The notes beneath the pieces are model-generated. The model was not told the origin of the DNA, made no database searches, and saw only the letters and a program-made list of their open reading frames with translations. A stretch of DNA of 64,000 bases from Echinicola jeungdonensis (GTDB taxonomy: Bacteria; Bacteroidota; Bacteroidia; Cytophagales; Cyclobacteriaceae): positions 1,324,001 through 1,388,000 of the forward strand of contig NZ_JAUFQT010000001.1 of NCBI RefSeq assembly GCF_030409905.1. The letters are read 5' to 3'. This document shows positions 17,428 to 24,628 of the stretch, in pieces (position 1 is the first letter of the stretch; the number at the start of each line of letters is the position of its first letter). Made by a program: the position numbers and the translations under genes.

Positions 17428-18207
17428 ATGGAGAATTTTAAAATCGCCATAATAGGATCCGGTAATGTGGCCTGGCATTTAGCTCCAGCACTGGAAAATG
17501 CAGGACATACAATTACTGAAGTTTATAGCAGGGATATTTACCGGGCAGAAAAAATTGTCTCGCAATTGTATTCTTCAGAATCCAAGGATGACTTGGATTT
17601 TTCGGAAAGTGAGGCAGAGATCTATATCATTGCAGTCAGTGATCATGCTATAGCTGGTATTGCGGATGAAATCATTTTGCCAGAAGAAAGCATATTGGCC
17701 CATACCTCTGGGACGATGCCCCTGGACATTTTAGCCTATAGTTCTGCCTCCTATACTGCTGTGATGTATCCCCTGCAGAGTTTTAGCAAATCCCGCCCCC
17801 TGGATTTTGAGGACGTTCCGTTTTTATTGGAATCTGACGACCAAACAACCCTCCAAAAAATCAAAAAATTGACCAAAAGCCTTTCTCCACTCCAATACAT
17901 AGTCAATTCAAAAGACCGCATGGCCCTTCATGTGGCTGCTGTTTTTGCCAGCAATTTCACCAACCATATGATCCGGATTTCCGAAGAAATCATGCAAAGG
18001 CAAGGTTTAGACTTTGAAATGCTCCAGCCATTGATTATCGAACAGATCAGTAAGACAATCGATTTAGGGCCTCAAGCTGCACAGACAGGTCCAGCGGTTC
18101 GTGGAGACCTCAACACCCTGGATCAGCACCATCAATTCTTAAATTATAATGAACAATTGGCCGAAATCTATAAACGGATATCACAGGATATAATTGATGT
18201 CAATTGA
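17428..18207 (+). CDS. DUF2520 Rossmann-fold protein (NADP-binding, function unassigned)
   Basis: 259 residues. An N-terminal Rossmann domain shows the dinucleotide motif GSGNVAWHLA at about residues 10-19, and a C-terminal all-alpha DUF2520 domain carries HVAAVFASNFTNH and the ATGPAVRGD-like TGPAVRGDLNTL segment. The architecture resembles ketopantoate reductase or F420-dependent NADP oxidoreductases, but no substrate is known. In many Bacteroidota it precedes a HAD phosphatase and a UbiA-type gene; here the UbiA gene follows but the HAD gene is absent, and the 412-bp gap holds only a short frame and hairpins. Confidence 0.8.
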   Translation: MENFKIAIIGSGNVAWHLAPALENAGHTITEVYSRDIYRAEKIVSQLYSSESKDDLDFSESEAEIYIIAVSDHAIAGIADEIILPEESILAHTSGTMPLDILAYSSASYTAVMYPLQSFSKSRPLDFEDVPFLLESDDQTTLQKIKKLTKSLSPLQYIVNSKDRMALHVAAVFASNFTNHMIRISEEIMQRQGLDFEMLQPLIIEQISKTIDLGPQAAQTGPAVRGDLNTLDQHHQFLNYNEQLAEIYKRISQDIIDVN

Positions 18208-18375
18208 ATGGAAACAACAACTATAATTGGGAATATTGAAAGTGTTATTTCTGTTACCTGTGTTTTGGGAATTGCCAATTGTGGTTCTTTTTGTTTTGGG
18301 CTTTCAGCCTTTGCCCTAGCTTTATGCATAGTATCAATTAATAAAAACACATTTTTTATCACCTTTTACGATTAA
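18208..18375 (+). CDS. Possible 55-residue membrane peptide
   Basis: An ATG directly abuts the TGA stop of the preceding gene and opens a 55-codon frame ending TAA. The product has a long hydrophobic segment (about residues 12-43, VISVTCVLGI onward) containing four Cys, and a short polar tail. The abutting start would allow translational coupling. I see no motif and no codon bias strong enough to prove it; it may be chance. Confidence 0.3.
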   Translation: METTTIIGNIESVISVTCVLGIANCGSFCFGLSAFALALCIVSINKNTFFITFYD

Positions 18376-18509
18376 AAAATTTAGAATTTTCAAATAACCA
18401 ATTAAACTTAGCTTCTTTGGAGCCATTTTTCCCCGGAATACGTTATTTAAAATAACAAACTGCTGGACTCCCGGAGCTATCGACAAGATAACCGGGTCCG
18501 CACCTTAAG

Positions 18510-18550
18510 CCAAAGGTGAGGTGTTCACCAACATCTTCCTTTGGTTTTTT
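18510..18550 (+). terminator. Terminator-like hairpin upstream of the UbiA gene
   Basis: A 7-bp stem CCAAAGG/CCTTTGG with a 21-nt loop that itself contains a small GGTG/CACC stem is followed by TTTTTT. It probably ends transcription from the DUF2520 gene. Confidence 0.6.
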
Positions 18551-18607
18551 AAGTACATTTTCCTGCTAAAAGTACTTCATCCCTGTTCCTACTTATAAAC
18601 TTTCTGC

Positions 18608-18615
18608 TATTTTTG
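18608..18615 (+). promoter_or_regulatory. -7 box upstream of the UbiA gene
   Basis: TATTTTTG matches TAnnTTTG, but it lies only 4 bp before the ATG at 18620. Use of this box would need a leaderless mRNA or a start codon further in. Confidence 0.3.
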
Positions 18616-18619
18616 ACCT

Positions 18620-19492
18620 ATGAATAAACTACCGGCAGAAAAGGCTTTTACCATACCTGCATTCCTCAGGATCATTAGGCCAGGCAATCTGCTTATCTTA
18701 GCCTTTGCCCAATTGATGACCGCATTTTTCCTGGTGGAACATACCCAGTCCGGAAGACCTATTTTGGAAGACTTCTCCCTATACATTTTAATATTATCCA
18801 CTGTAATTATTGCAGCTTCGGGATATATCATCAATGATTACTATGATCTCAAAATTGATTATATCAACAAGCCCGATGAGGTGGTCATCGGAAAGGGAAT
18901 GCGCAGAAGGGTGGTCATGTTTTTGCACAGCATCCTCAATTTTATAGGCATTGCCCTTGCCGTTCTAGTCAACTTAAAGGTAGGGCTGGTCCATTTTGTA
19001 GCTGCATTTCTATTATGGTGGTATAGCAATTCTTTAAAAAGATTACCCCTTGTGGGCAATTTGGTGGTGGGGGCATTGACAGGGTTAGCCATTTGGATCA
19101 TTGGATTTTATTATCAGCAATCCCAGCTCCTTGTGCTTACCTATGCCATTTTTGCTTTTTTTATCAACCTGATCAGGGAAATCATTAAAGATATTGAAGA
19201 CCGGGAGGGGGATCGCAAACATGGCTGCAGAACTTTACCCATCGTATTGGGCTTCAGATCTACCAAAAATATCATTTTCATTATTGCCGGTTTATTTGTT
19301 ATTTCCATATTGACGGTGGCTTATAAAATAAACAACCCCTTATTATATTATTATTTCGGGGCCCTAGGGGTACTATTCTTTTTATTTATGTACAAGATAT
19401 ATTACGCAGACCGAAAAAGACATTTCACCGAACTTAGCCTTCTTTCTAAAATCCTGATGTTAACAGGAATAATAAGTATGGGCTTTTTATAG
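18620..19492 (+). CDS. UbiA-family prenyltransferase (geranylgeranylglycerol-phosphate synthase-like)
   Basis: 290 residues with 8-9 membrane segments. The first Asp-rich motif is NDYYDLKID (about residues 73-81) and the second is DIEDREGDRKHG (about 190-201); both bind Mg-diphosphate of the prenyl donor. The family attaches prenyl chains to an acceptor: quinone precursors, heme, or glycerol-phosphate. In Bacteroidota the copy next to a DUF2520 gene is usually annotated as geranylgeranylglycerol-phosphate geranylgeranyltransferase, but the acceptor cannot be read from the sequence. MenA and heme O synthase are alternatives, judged less likely. Confidence 0.82.
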   Translation: MNKLPAEKAFTIPAFLRIIRPGNLLILAFAQLMTAFFLVEHTQSGRPILEDFSLYILILSTVIIAASGYIINDYYDLKIDYINKPDEVVIGKGMRRRVVMFLHSILNFIGIALAVLVNLKVGLVHFVAAFLLWWYSNSLKRLPLVGNLVVGALTGLAIWIIGFYYQQSQLLVLTYAIFAFFINLIREIIKDIEDREGDRKHGCRTLPIVLGFRSTKNIIFIIAGLFVISILTVAYKINNPLLYYYFGALGVLFFLFMYKIYYADRKRHFTELSLLSKILMLTGIISMGFL

Positions 19493-19545
19493 GGGATCTA
19501 TTCTATAACCATTGGACAAGAAAATGCTTAGCTAAAAATAATCCC

Positions 19546-19553
19546 TATTTTTG
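19546..19553 (+). promoter_or_regulatory. -7 box upstream of purN
   Basis: TATTTTTG matches TAnnTTTG 42 bp before the TTG start chosen for purN. No -33 TTG lies at the expected spacing. Confidence 0.4.
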
Positions 19554-19595
19554 TAACCTAAACAGTTATTTTTGACCCATAAAAAAGAAATCTAC

Positions 19596-20153
19596 TTGAA
19601 AAAAATTGCCATACTAGCCTCAGGAAATGGCTCCAATGCCGAAGAAATCATCAATTATTTCAAGCACAACCCCAAGGTAGAAGTGGCCTGTATTGCTTCC
19701 AACAAACCTGAAGCCTATGTGTTGGAAAGGGCCAAAAACCATGAAATCCACCATTTTTCTTTCACAAAGAAAGAAATGGAAGAAGGTATATTAGAAAAAA
19801 CATTCCAGGAATTGAAAATAGACCTGGTGGTTTTGGCAGGTTTTCTGATAAAAGTTCCTGACGGGTTGTTGCATTTATATCCCGAAAGGATCATCAATAT
19901 CCATCCGGCCCTATTGCCCAAATTTGGAGGGAAAGGCATGTATGGGCTTCATGTACACCGGGCCGTAAAAGAAAAAGGAGAAAAAGAAACCGGGATTACC
20001 ATCCATTATGTCAATGAAAAGTATGATGAAGGCCGGATCATATTCCAGGAAAAGGTAGAAGTGGAAGAAAAGGACAGCCCAGAGGAAATTGCCCAGAAAG
20101 TGCATGCCCTGGAACATAAATATTTTCCAAAAGTGATCGAAAGTCTGCTATAA
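19596..20153 (+). CDS. purN: Phosphoribosylglycinamide formyltransferase PurN
   Basis: 185 residues. The enzyme transfers a formyl group from 10-formyl-THF to GAR in purine synthesis. Family signatures are KKIAILASGNGSNAE at the N terminus, NIHPALLP (Asn and His catalytic residues) and the H.V....D.G.II segment (IHYVNEKYDEGRIIFQ). There is no ATG near the correct start. The frame has TTG at 19596, giving MKKIAIL, and TTG at 19572; I choose the first because it matches the family N terminus. It is followed 73 bp later by purH, so two purine genes stand together. Confidence 0.92.
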   Translation: MKKIAILASGNGSNAEEIINYFKHNPKVEVACIASNKPEAYVLERAKNHEIHHFSFTKKEMEEGILEKTFQELKIDLVVLAGFLIKVPDGLLHLYPERIINIHPALLPKFGGKGMYGLHVHRAVKEKGEKETGITIHYVNEKYDEGRIIFQEKVEVEEKDSPEEIAQKVHALEHKYFPKVIESLL

Positions 20154-20167
20154 TCCGCTGATTTTCC

Positions 20168-20176
20168 TAAATTTGC
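20168..20176 (+). promoter_or_regulatory. -7 box of the purH promoter
   Basis: TAAATTTGC matches TAnnTTTG. Transcription would start near 20183, which rules out the in-frame start at 20173 and supports the ATG at 20227. Confidence 0.5.
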
Positions 20177-20226
20177 CCATTGAAATTCAAATACCCAACC
20201 CATATTTTCAATCAATATTTTCTAAA

Positions 20227-21753
20227 ATGGCTGTTAAAAAAATAGAATCTGCCCTCATTTCAGTATTTTATAAGGACAACCTGGAGCCCATTATCGCCCT
20301 TTTAAAAGAACAAGGGGTGAAAATTTACTCCACAGGAGGCACTCAAAAATTTATTGAAGAGCAAGGAGCTGAGGTAACTCCTGTAGAAGAACTTACCGGA
20401 TATCCTTCCATCTTCGGAGGCAGGGTCAAAACCCTTCACCCCAAAGTTTTTGGTGGCATTCTCCACAGAAGAGAGGAAGAAGGTGACCTTTCTCAAGCAG
20501 TGGAATTTGGCATACCTTCCATCGACTTGGTGATTGTAGATCTTTATCCTTTTGAGGAAACGGTAGCCTCAGGTGCTGCTGAACAAGATATAATTGAGAA
20601 AATTGACATTGGTGGAATTTCCCTTATTCGTGCAGCTGCAAAGAATTTCAAGGATGTAACCATTGTTGCCTCCCGGGAACAATATGGAGAGCTGGAGGAA
20701 AGATTGAAAAACAATGGTGGCGGAACCACTATGGAAGACAGAAGGTACTTTGCTGCCCAAGCATTCCAGGTTTCTTCCCATTACGACACCCATATCTTCA
20801 ACTATTTCAACCAGGAAGAAGAAATTCCTGCTTTGAAAATCAGTGAATCCAATGCCAAAACATTGAGATACGGTGAAAACCCACATCAAAAAGGTGTTTT
20901 CTATGGCAAATTGGATGACCTTTTCGACCAATTGAATGGAAAAGAACTTTCCTATAACAACCTGGTCGATATCGATGCAGCAGTAGCTTTGATAGCTGAG
21001 TTTGACCAGGAAACGGCATTTGCAATTTTGAAGCATAACAATGCATGTGGGGTTGCAACTGGAGCTTCTGTAAAAGAAGCTTACCAAAAAGCTTTTGAGG
21101 CAGACACTCTGTCTGCTTTTGGAGGAGTATTGATCACCAACCAAAAGGTGGACAAAGCAGCTGCTGAGGAAATGCACAGCTTATTCTTTGAAGTATTGAT
21201 TGCACCTGCTTTTGATGATGATGCCCTGGAAATCCTAAAAGGAAAGAAAAACAGGATATTGTTATTGCAAAAATCGCAAGTGGGTGGCACCAAACTGGTG
21301 AAAACCTTGCTAAATGGTTATATCGAGCAGGATAAAGACCTGGCCACTGAATCCAAAGATGATTTTAAGGTGGTAACCAAGGTAGCTCCAACCGAAGAGC
21401 AAAAAGATGCCTTGGTATTTGCTGCCAAAGTCTGTAAGCACACTAAATCCAACACCATCGTCCTTAGCAACCAGGACCAGTTGTTTGCAAGTGGAGTGGG
21501 ACAGACTTCAAGAGTTGATTCACTAAAACAGGCCATAGAAAAGGCAAAGTCTTTTGGCTTTGACCTGAATGGAGCTGTAATGGCTTCCGATGCTTTTTTC
21601 CCTTTCCCTGATTGTGTAGAAATAGCCTCAAAAGAAGGAATTGCATCTGTAGTCCAACCAGGCGGATCCATCAAGGATAAAGACAGCATTGAATTCTGTG
21701 ATCAAGCAGGAATGAGCATGGTGATGACCGGAGTTAGACACTTCAAGCACTAG
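20227..21753 (+). CDS. purH: Bifunctional AICAR transformylase / IMP cyclohydrolase PurH
   Basis: 508 residues. It catalyses the last two steps of IMP synthesis. The N-terminal MGS-like cyclohydrolase domain (about 1-145) contains STGGTQKFIEE and FGGRVKTLHPKVFGGIL; the transformylase domain contains the KHNNACGVA motif with catalytic Lys-His. The start at 20227 gives the usual MAVKKIESALISV N terminus, whereas the longer frame adds 18 residues that overlap the promoter. A terminator follows. No anomalies. Confidence 0.97.
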   Translation: MAVKKIESALISVFYKDNLEPIIALLKEQGVKIYSTGGTQKFIEEQGAEVTPVEELTGYPSIFGGRVKTLHPKVFGGILHRREEEGDLSQAVEFGIPSIDLVIVDLYPFEETVASGAAEQDIIEKIDIGGISLIRAAAKNFKDVTIVASREQYGELEERLKNNGGGTTMEDRRYFAAQAFQVSSHYDTHIFNYFNQEEEIPALKISESNAKTLRYGENPHQKGVFYGKLDDLFDQLNGKELSYNNLVDIDAAVALIAEFDQETAFAILKHNNACGVATGASVKEAYQKAFEADTLSAFGGVLITNQKVDKAAAEEMHSLFFEVLIAPAFDDDALEILKGKKNRILLLQKSQVGGTKLVKTLLNGYIEQDKDLATESKDDFKVVTKVAPTEEQKDALVFAAKVCKHTKSNTIVLSNQDQLFASGVGQTSRVDSLKQAIEKAKSFGFDLNGAVMASDAFFPFPDCVEIASKEGIASVVQPGGSIKDKDSIEFCDQAGMSMVMTGVRHFKH

Positions 21754-21778
21754 AAATCATATTATACATAAACCACTA

Positions 21779-21811
21779 ATCCCTGGCTGAAAGGTCAGGG
21801 ATTTTTTTTTA
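21779..21811 (+). terminator. Terminator of purH
   Basis: ATCCCTG and CAGGGAT form a perfect stem around a 10-nt loop and run into a tract of nine T residues, 25 bp after the purH stop. Confidence 0.9.
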
Positions 21812-21907
21812 AAGATTGAAAAACTTTAATTCCTATTTCAAAAAGCTCCGGTTAGGTTTCAGAAACAGTTCGGAAATCAGAGATTGCCCTGCATGGGAAA
21901 CTGTCCG

Positions 21908-21951
21908 GGATTTGTAATCCTGAATCAGCAATAAAAGTGGATTTGTAATCC
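21908..21951. repeat. Two direct copies of a 13-nt palindrome, GGATTTGTAATCC
   Basis: Identical 13-mers at 21908-21920 and 21939-21951 each fold as GGATT-TGT-AATCC; the second extends to GTGGATT/AATCCAC. The 31-bp period puts them on nearly the same DNA face every three turns. They resemble REP-type or transcription-factor repeat units. Confidence 0.6.
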
Positions 21952-22098
21952 ACATCCCCAACTAACCATAAATTCTCCCAAAGTTTGGACTGTTTTTTGC
22001 TTATTGAGGGGCAACCGGGAATCAAACATCGGTTATCACCTTAAAAACGGGCATTAAGACCACAAAAAAGCCTTTTGAAAACCATTGAGCATATCACC

Positions 22099-22197
22099 TA
22101 TAATAGGCTTTTAAAAAAAAAAATTAATGCCCTATTATAAATCCAAATTAAGGTAATAATTTTGTCCTACTGCGTTTTATTTAAGCATTGTTAATGC
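22099..22197 (+). promoter_or_regulatory. mreB upstream control region
   Basis: TATAATAGGC (22099-22108) pairs with GCCCTATTATA (22129-22139; one extra G) across an A-rich loop. A TAATTTTG -7 box follows at 22157-22164, and a GCATT-GTT-AATGC palindrome lies at 22185-22197, about 15 bp into the predicted leader. No -33 TTG at ideal spacing was seen. Confidence 0.45.
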
Positions 22198-22244
22198 TAA
22201 CTTTAAACGATCAACTCATAGATAATTTATAAGCAAATACCAGC

Positions 22245-23273
22245 ATGGGATTATTCGACTTTTTCTCTAGTGATATCGCCATAGATTTAGGAACCGCCAA
22301 CACCCTCATTATTCATAAAGAAAAGATCGTCGTAGACGAACCGTCGATCATCGCCATAGATAAGACCAGCAACCGCATTCTTGCTGTGGGCAGGGAAGCA
22401 ATGAACATGCATGAAAAAACGCATGAAAACATTAAAACAGTCCGCCCCTTAAAGGACGGTGTGATTGCTGACTTCTATGCGGCTGAGCAAATGATCAGGG
22501 GGTTGATCAAGATGATTCCGGGCCATAAAAAGGGCATGTTTCCCCAATCCCACAGAATGGTAATATGTATCCCCTCAGGAATTACAGAGGTGGAAAAAAG
22601 AGCCGTAAGGGACTCTGCAGAACATGCGGGGGCCAAAGAGGTTTATATGGTGTACGAACCCATTGCAGCTGCCATTGGTATCGGCATCGACATCGAAAAA
22701 CCCATGGGCTCCATGATTGTGGATATCGGAGGTGGAACCACTGAAATTGCCCTGATTGCGCTTTCCGGCATAGTAGCAGACCAATCCATCAGGGTGGCCG
22801 GTGATACCTTTACCAAGGATATCCTGGATTATATGAGGAGACAGCATAACCTTTTGATAGGAGAAAGGTCAGCAGAAAAGGTGAAAATTGCCATAGGGTC
22901 AGCATTGACTGAGTTGGATGATGCTCCAGAAGATTATGAAATACGAGGCCGGGATTTGATGACGGGAATTCCAAAAGTCATCAAAGTCTCTTATTCGGAG
23001 ATTGCTTTTGCCTTGGACAAGTCTGTTTCCAAAATTGAAGAGGCTGTATTGAAAGCTTTGGAAATCGCCCCACCCGAACTTTCGGCCGATATTTACGACA
23101 ATGGAATACACCTTACCGGTGGTGGGGCCTTGCTTAAGGGATTGGACAAAAGACTCCATCAGAAAACCAAACTCCCCATCCATATCGCAGAAGATCCATT
23201 AAGGGCTGTAGTAAGGGGAACAGGTACTGCCCTGAAAAACATAAACAGTTTCAGAACCGTACTGATGACCTAA
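22245..23273 (+). CDS. mreB: Rod shape-determining protein MreB
   Basis: 342-residue bacterial actin. The phosphate loops DLGTANT (about 15-21) and VDIGGGTTEIALI (about 163 on) and the adenosine segment GGGALLKGLD are all present. It polymerises under the inner membrane and positions the elongation machinery. It is first in a five-gene same-strand cluster mreB-mreC-mreD-mrdA-rodA, with gaps or overlaps under 12 bp, which indicates one operon. The intergenic region upstream is rich in palindromes and probably carries the operon promoter. Confidence 0.97.
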   Translation: MGLFDFFSSDIAIDLGTANTLIIHKEKIVVDEPSIIAIDKTSNRILAVGREAMNMHEKTHENIKTVRPLKDGVIADFYAAEQMIRGLIKMIPGHKKGMFPQSHRMVICIPSGITEVEKRAVRDSAEHAGAKEVYMVYEPIAAAIGIGIDIEKPMGSMIVDIGGGTTEIALIALSGIVADQSIRVAGDTFTKDILDYMRRQHNLLIGERSAEKVKIAIGSALTELDDAPEDYEIRGRDLMTGIPKVIKVSYSEIAFALDKSVSKIEEAVLKALEIAPPELSADIYDNGIHLTGGGALLKGLDKRLHQKTKLPIHIAEDPLRAVVRGTGTALKNINSFRTVLMT

Positions 23274-23280
23274 AATTTAA

Positions 23281-24117
23281 ATGCAACGCATTTTATTATT
23301 CCTATACAGCATTAGGGCCTTTTTGTTGTTTATTATTTTGGAAACCCTGGCCATTTGGCTAGTCACTTCCTATAATTCACCACAAGGGGCTGTTTTCTTT
23401 AATAGCTCAAATTTTATCACTGGGAAATTCCTCAACACCAAGGAAGGTTTTACTTCCTACTTTGAACTGGCTTCTGCCAATGATGCCCTTGCACAGAAAA
23501 ACGCAGAACTTCTCAAACAATTGGACCAATTGAGTCATCCTGCAGATAGTGTCCACATTCCCTTGGACAGTACTTTGGAAAGTCGATATAATTTCAAGGC
23601 TGCCAAAGTAATCAACAATTCTATCCGACTGAACCAAAACCACATTACCCTTAATAAAGGTGCGAAAGATGGAATTAAGGCAGGAATGGGGGTATTCAAT
23701 GAACAAGGAATTGTAGGCAGGGTAAAGGGTGTCTCCAATAACTTTGCATCGGTAATTTCTCTGCTTCACACAGATCTTTTGATCTCTTCAAAAATTAAAT
23801 CAACGGATGTCTTTGGATCCACTCAATGGGATGGAAAATTATCCAACAAGGCCAAACTCAAATATGTCCCAAGGCACGTGAAAGTTCAAGCAGGAGACAC
23901 GGTGATTACTTCCGGGTATAATGCAGTTTTTCCAGAAGGCTTGTTGGTGGGCACCATCGATGAAGTAAAACCTGGAACTGAAACCAATTACCTGGATATC
24001 ACCATAAAATTGGCTGTCAATTTCAGCCAATTAACTTATGTGTACTTAGTTGAAAACAACAGGGAAGCAGAATTGGATTCCCTTCAAGACAGTCTGGATA
24101 TCGTCAATGAACAGTAG
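23281..24117 (+). CDS. mreC: Rod shape-determining protein MreC
   Basis: 278 residues: one N-terminal membrane helix (about 10-30), a coiled coil (about 65-90, ASANDALAQKNAELLKQLDQL) and the periplasmic MreC beta domains with GIVGRV and VITSGYNAVFPEGLLVG. It links MreB to PBP2 and RodA. It starts 7 bp after mreB and overlaps mreD by 11 bp. Confidence 0.95.
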   Translation: MQRILLFLYSIRAFLLFIILETLAIWLVTSYNSPQGAVFFNSSNFITGKFLNTKEGFTSYFELASANDALAQKNAELLKQLDQLSHPADSVHIPLDSTLESRYNFKAAKVINNSIRLNQNHITLNKGAKDGIKAGMGVFNEQGIVGRVKGVSNNFASVISLLHTDLLISSKIKSTDVFGSTQWDGKLSNKAKLKYVPRHVKVQAGDTVITSGYNAVFPEGLLVGTIDEVKPGTETNYLDITIKLAVNFSQLTYVYLVENNREAELDSLQDSLDIVNEQ

Positions 24118-24628
24118 AACGATCATATATAGCATAGGAAGTTTCATTATTTATTTTTTTATCCAAATCCTGGTACTCAAAAACCTGGTGCTTTTTGGTA
24201 CTGCCTTTTGCTTTCTTTATGTGCTTTTTCTCTTATTGTTACCTATTGAGTTAAAGACTATCCCACTCATGATTTTGGCTTTTTTGCTGGGGTTCAGTAT
24301 TGATATCTTTTATGATAGCCTGGGTTTTCATACAGCTAGTGCAGTAATGCTTGCTTTTTTGAGGAAACCCTGGCTAAACCTTATCACCCCAACGGGAGGT
24401 TATGATCCTAATACACCGCCTTCAGTATTGAACATGAGTTTTAGCTGGTTTTTCGTTTACAGTTTCCCATTGATATTGGTACACCACCTTACTTTCTTTT
24501 TCATTGATAATTTGGGCACTTCCATGTATCTTTCTTTGTTGTATAAAACGCTGAGCAGTGCTGCTTTCACCTTTATCATGGGTATTATCATCCAAGCACT
24601 GTTTTATAAGAAAAAGAGGGGAATTTAA
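24107..24628 (+). CDS. mreD: Rod shape-determining protein MreD
   Basis: 173 residues, about five membrane segments and few charged residues, as in MreD of Bacteroidota. I choose the ATG at 24107, inside the end of mreC, because the upstream part of the frame (from 24050) is hydrophilic and simply an out-of-frame reading of mreC. Its TAA shares one base with the ATG of mrdA (TAATG), a translational-coupling junction. Confidence 0.9.
   Translation: MNSRTIIYSIGSFIIYFFIQILVLKNLVLFGTAFCFLYVLFLLLLPIELKTIPLMILAFLLGFSIDIFYDSLGFHTASAVMLAFLRKPWLNLITPTGGYDPNTPPSVLNMSFSWFFVYSFPLILVHHLTFFFIDNLGTSMYLSLLYKTLSSAAFTFIMGIIIQALFYKKKRGI

Larger units (their letters stand above)
18376..18619 (+). other. Hairpin-rich region with terminator-like end before the UbiA gene
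   Basis: Three stems follow one another: GTTATTT-A-AAATAAC (18442-18456), GGAC(TC)CCGG paired with CCGGGTCC (18465-18499), and CCAAAGG/CCTTTGG (18510-18544) ending in six T residues. The arrangement suits either a small structured RNA with its own terminator or the termination region of the upstream transcript. No promoter box was found immediately upstream. Confidence 0.45.
21754..22244. other. Intergenic region between purH and mreB
   Basis: This 491-bp region has the purH terminator, a pair of identical GGATTTGTAATCC hairpins (21908-21951), a long inverted repeat with an A-rich loop (22099-22139), a TAATTTTG -7 box (22157-22164) and a GCATTGTTAATGC palindrome in the presumed mreB leader. 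No coding frame was recognised. Confidence 0.6.

Noticed and set aside
20569..21177. 202-codon minus-strand frame opposite purH
   Set aside because: Cys- and Phe-rich translation with no domain, lying entirely inside the confident purH gene; a shadow frame.
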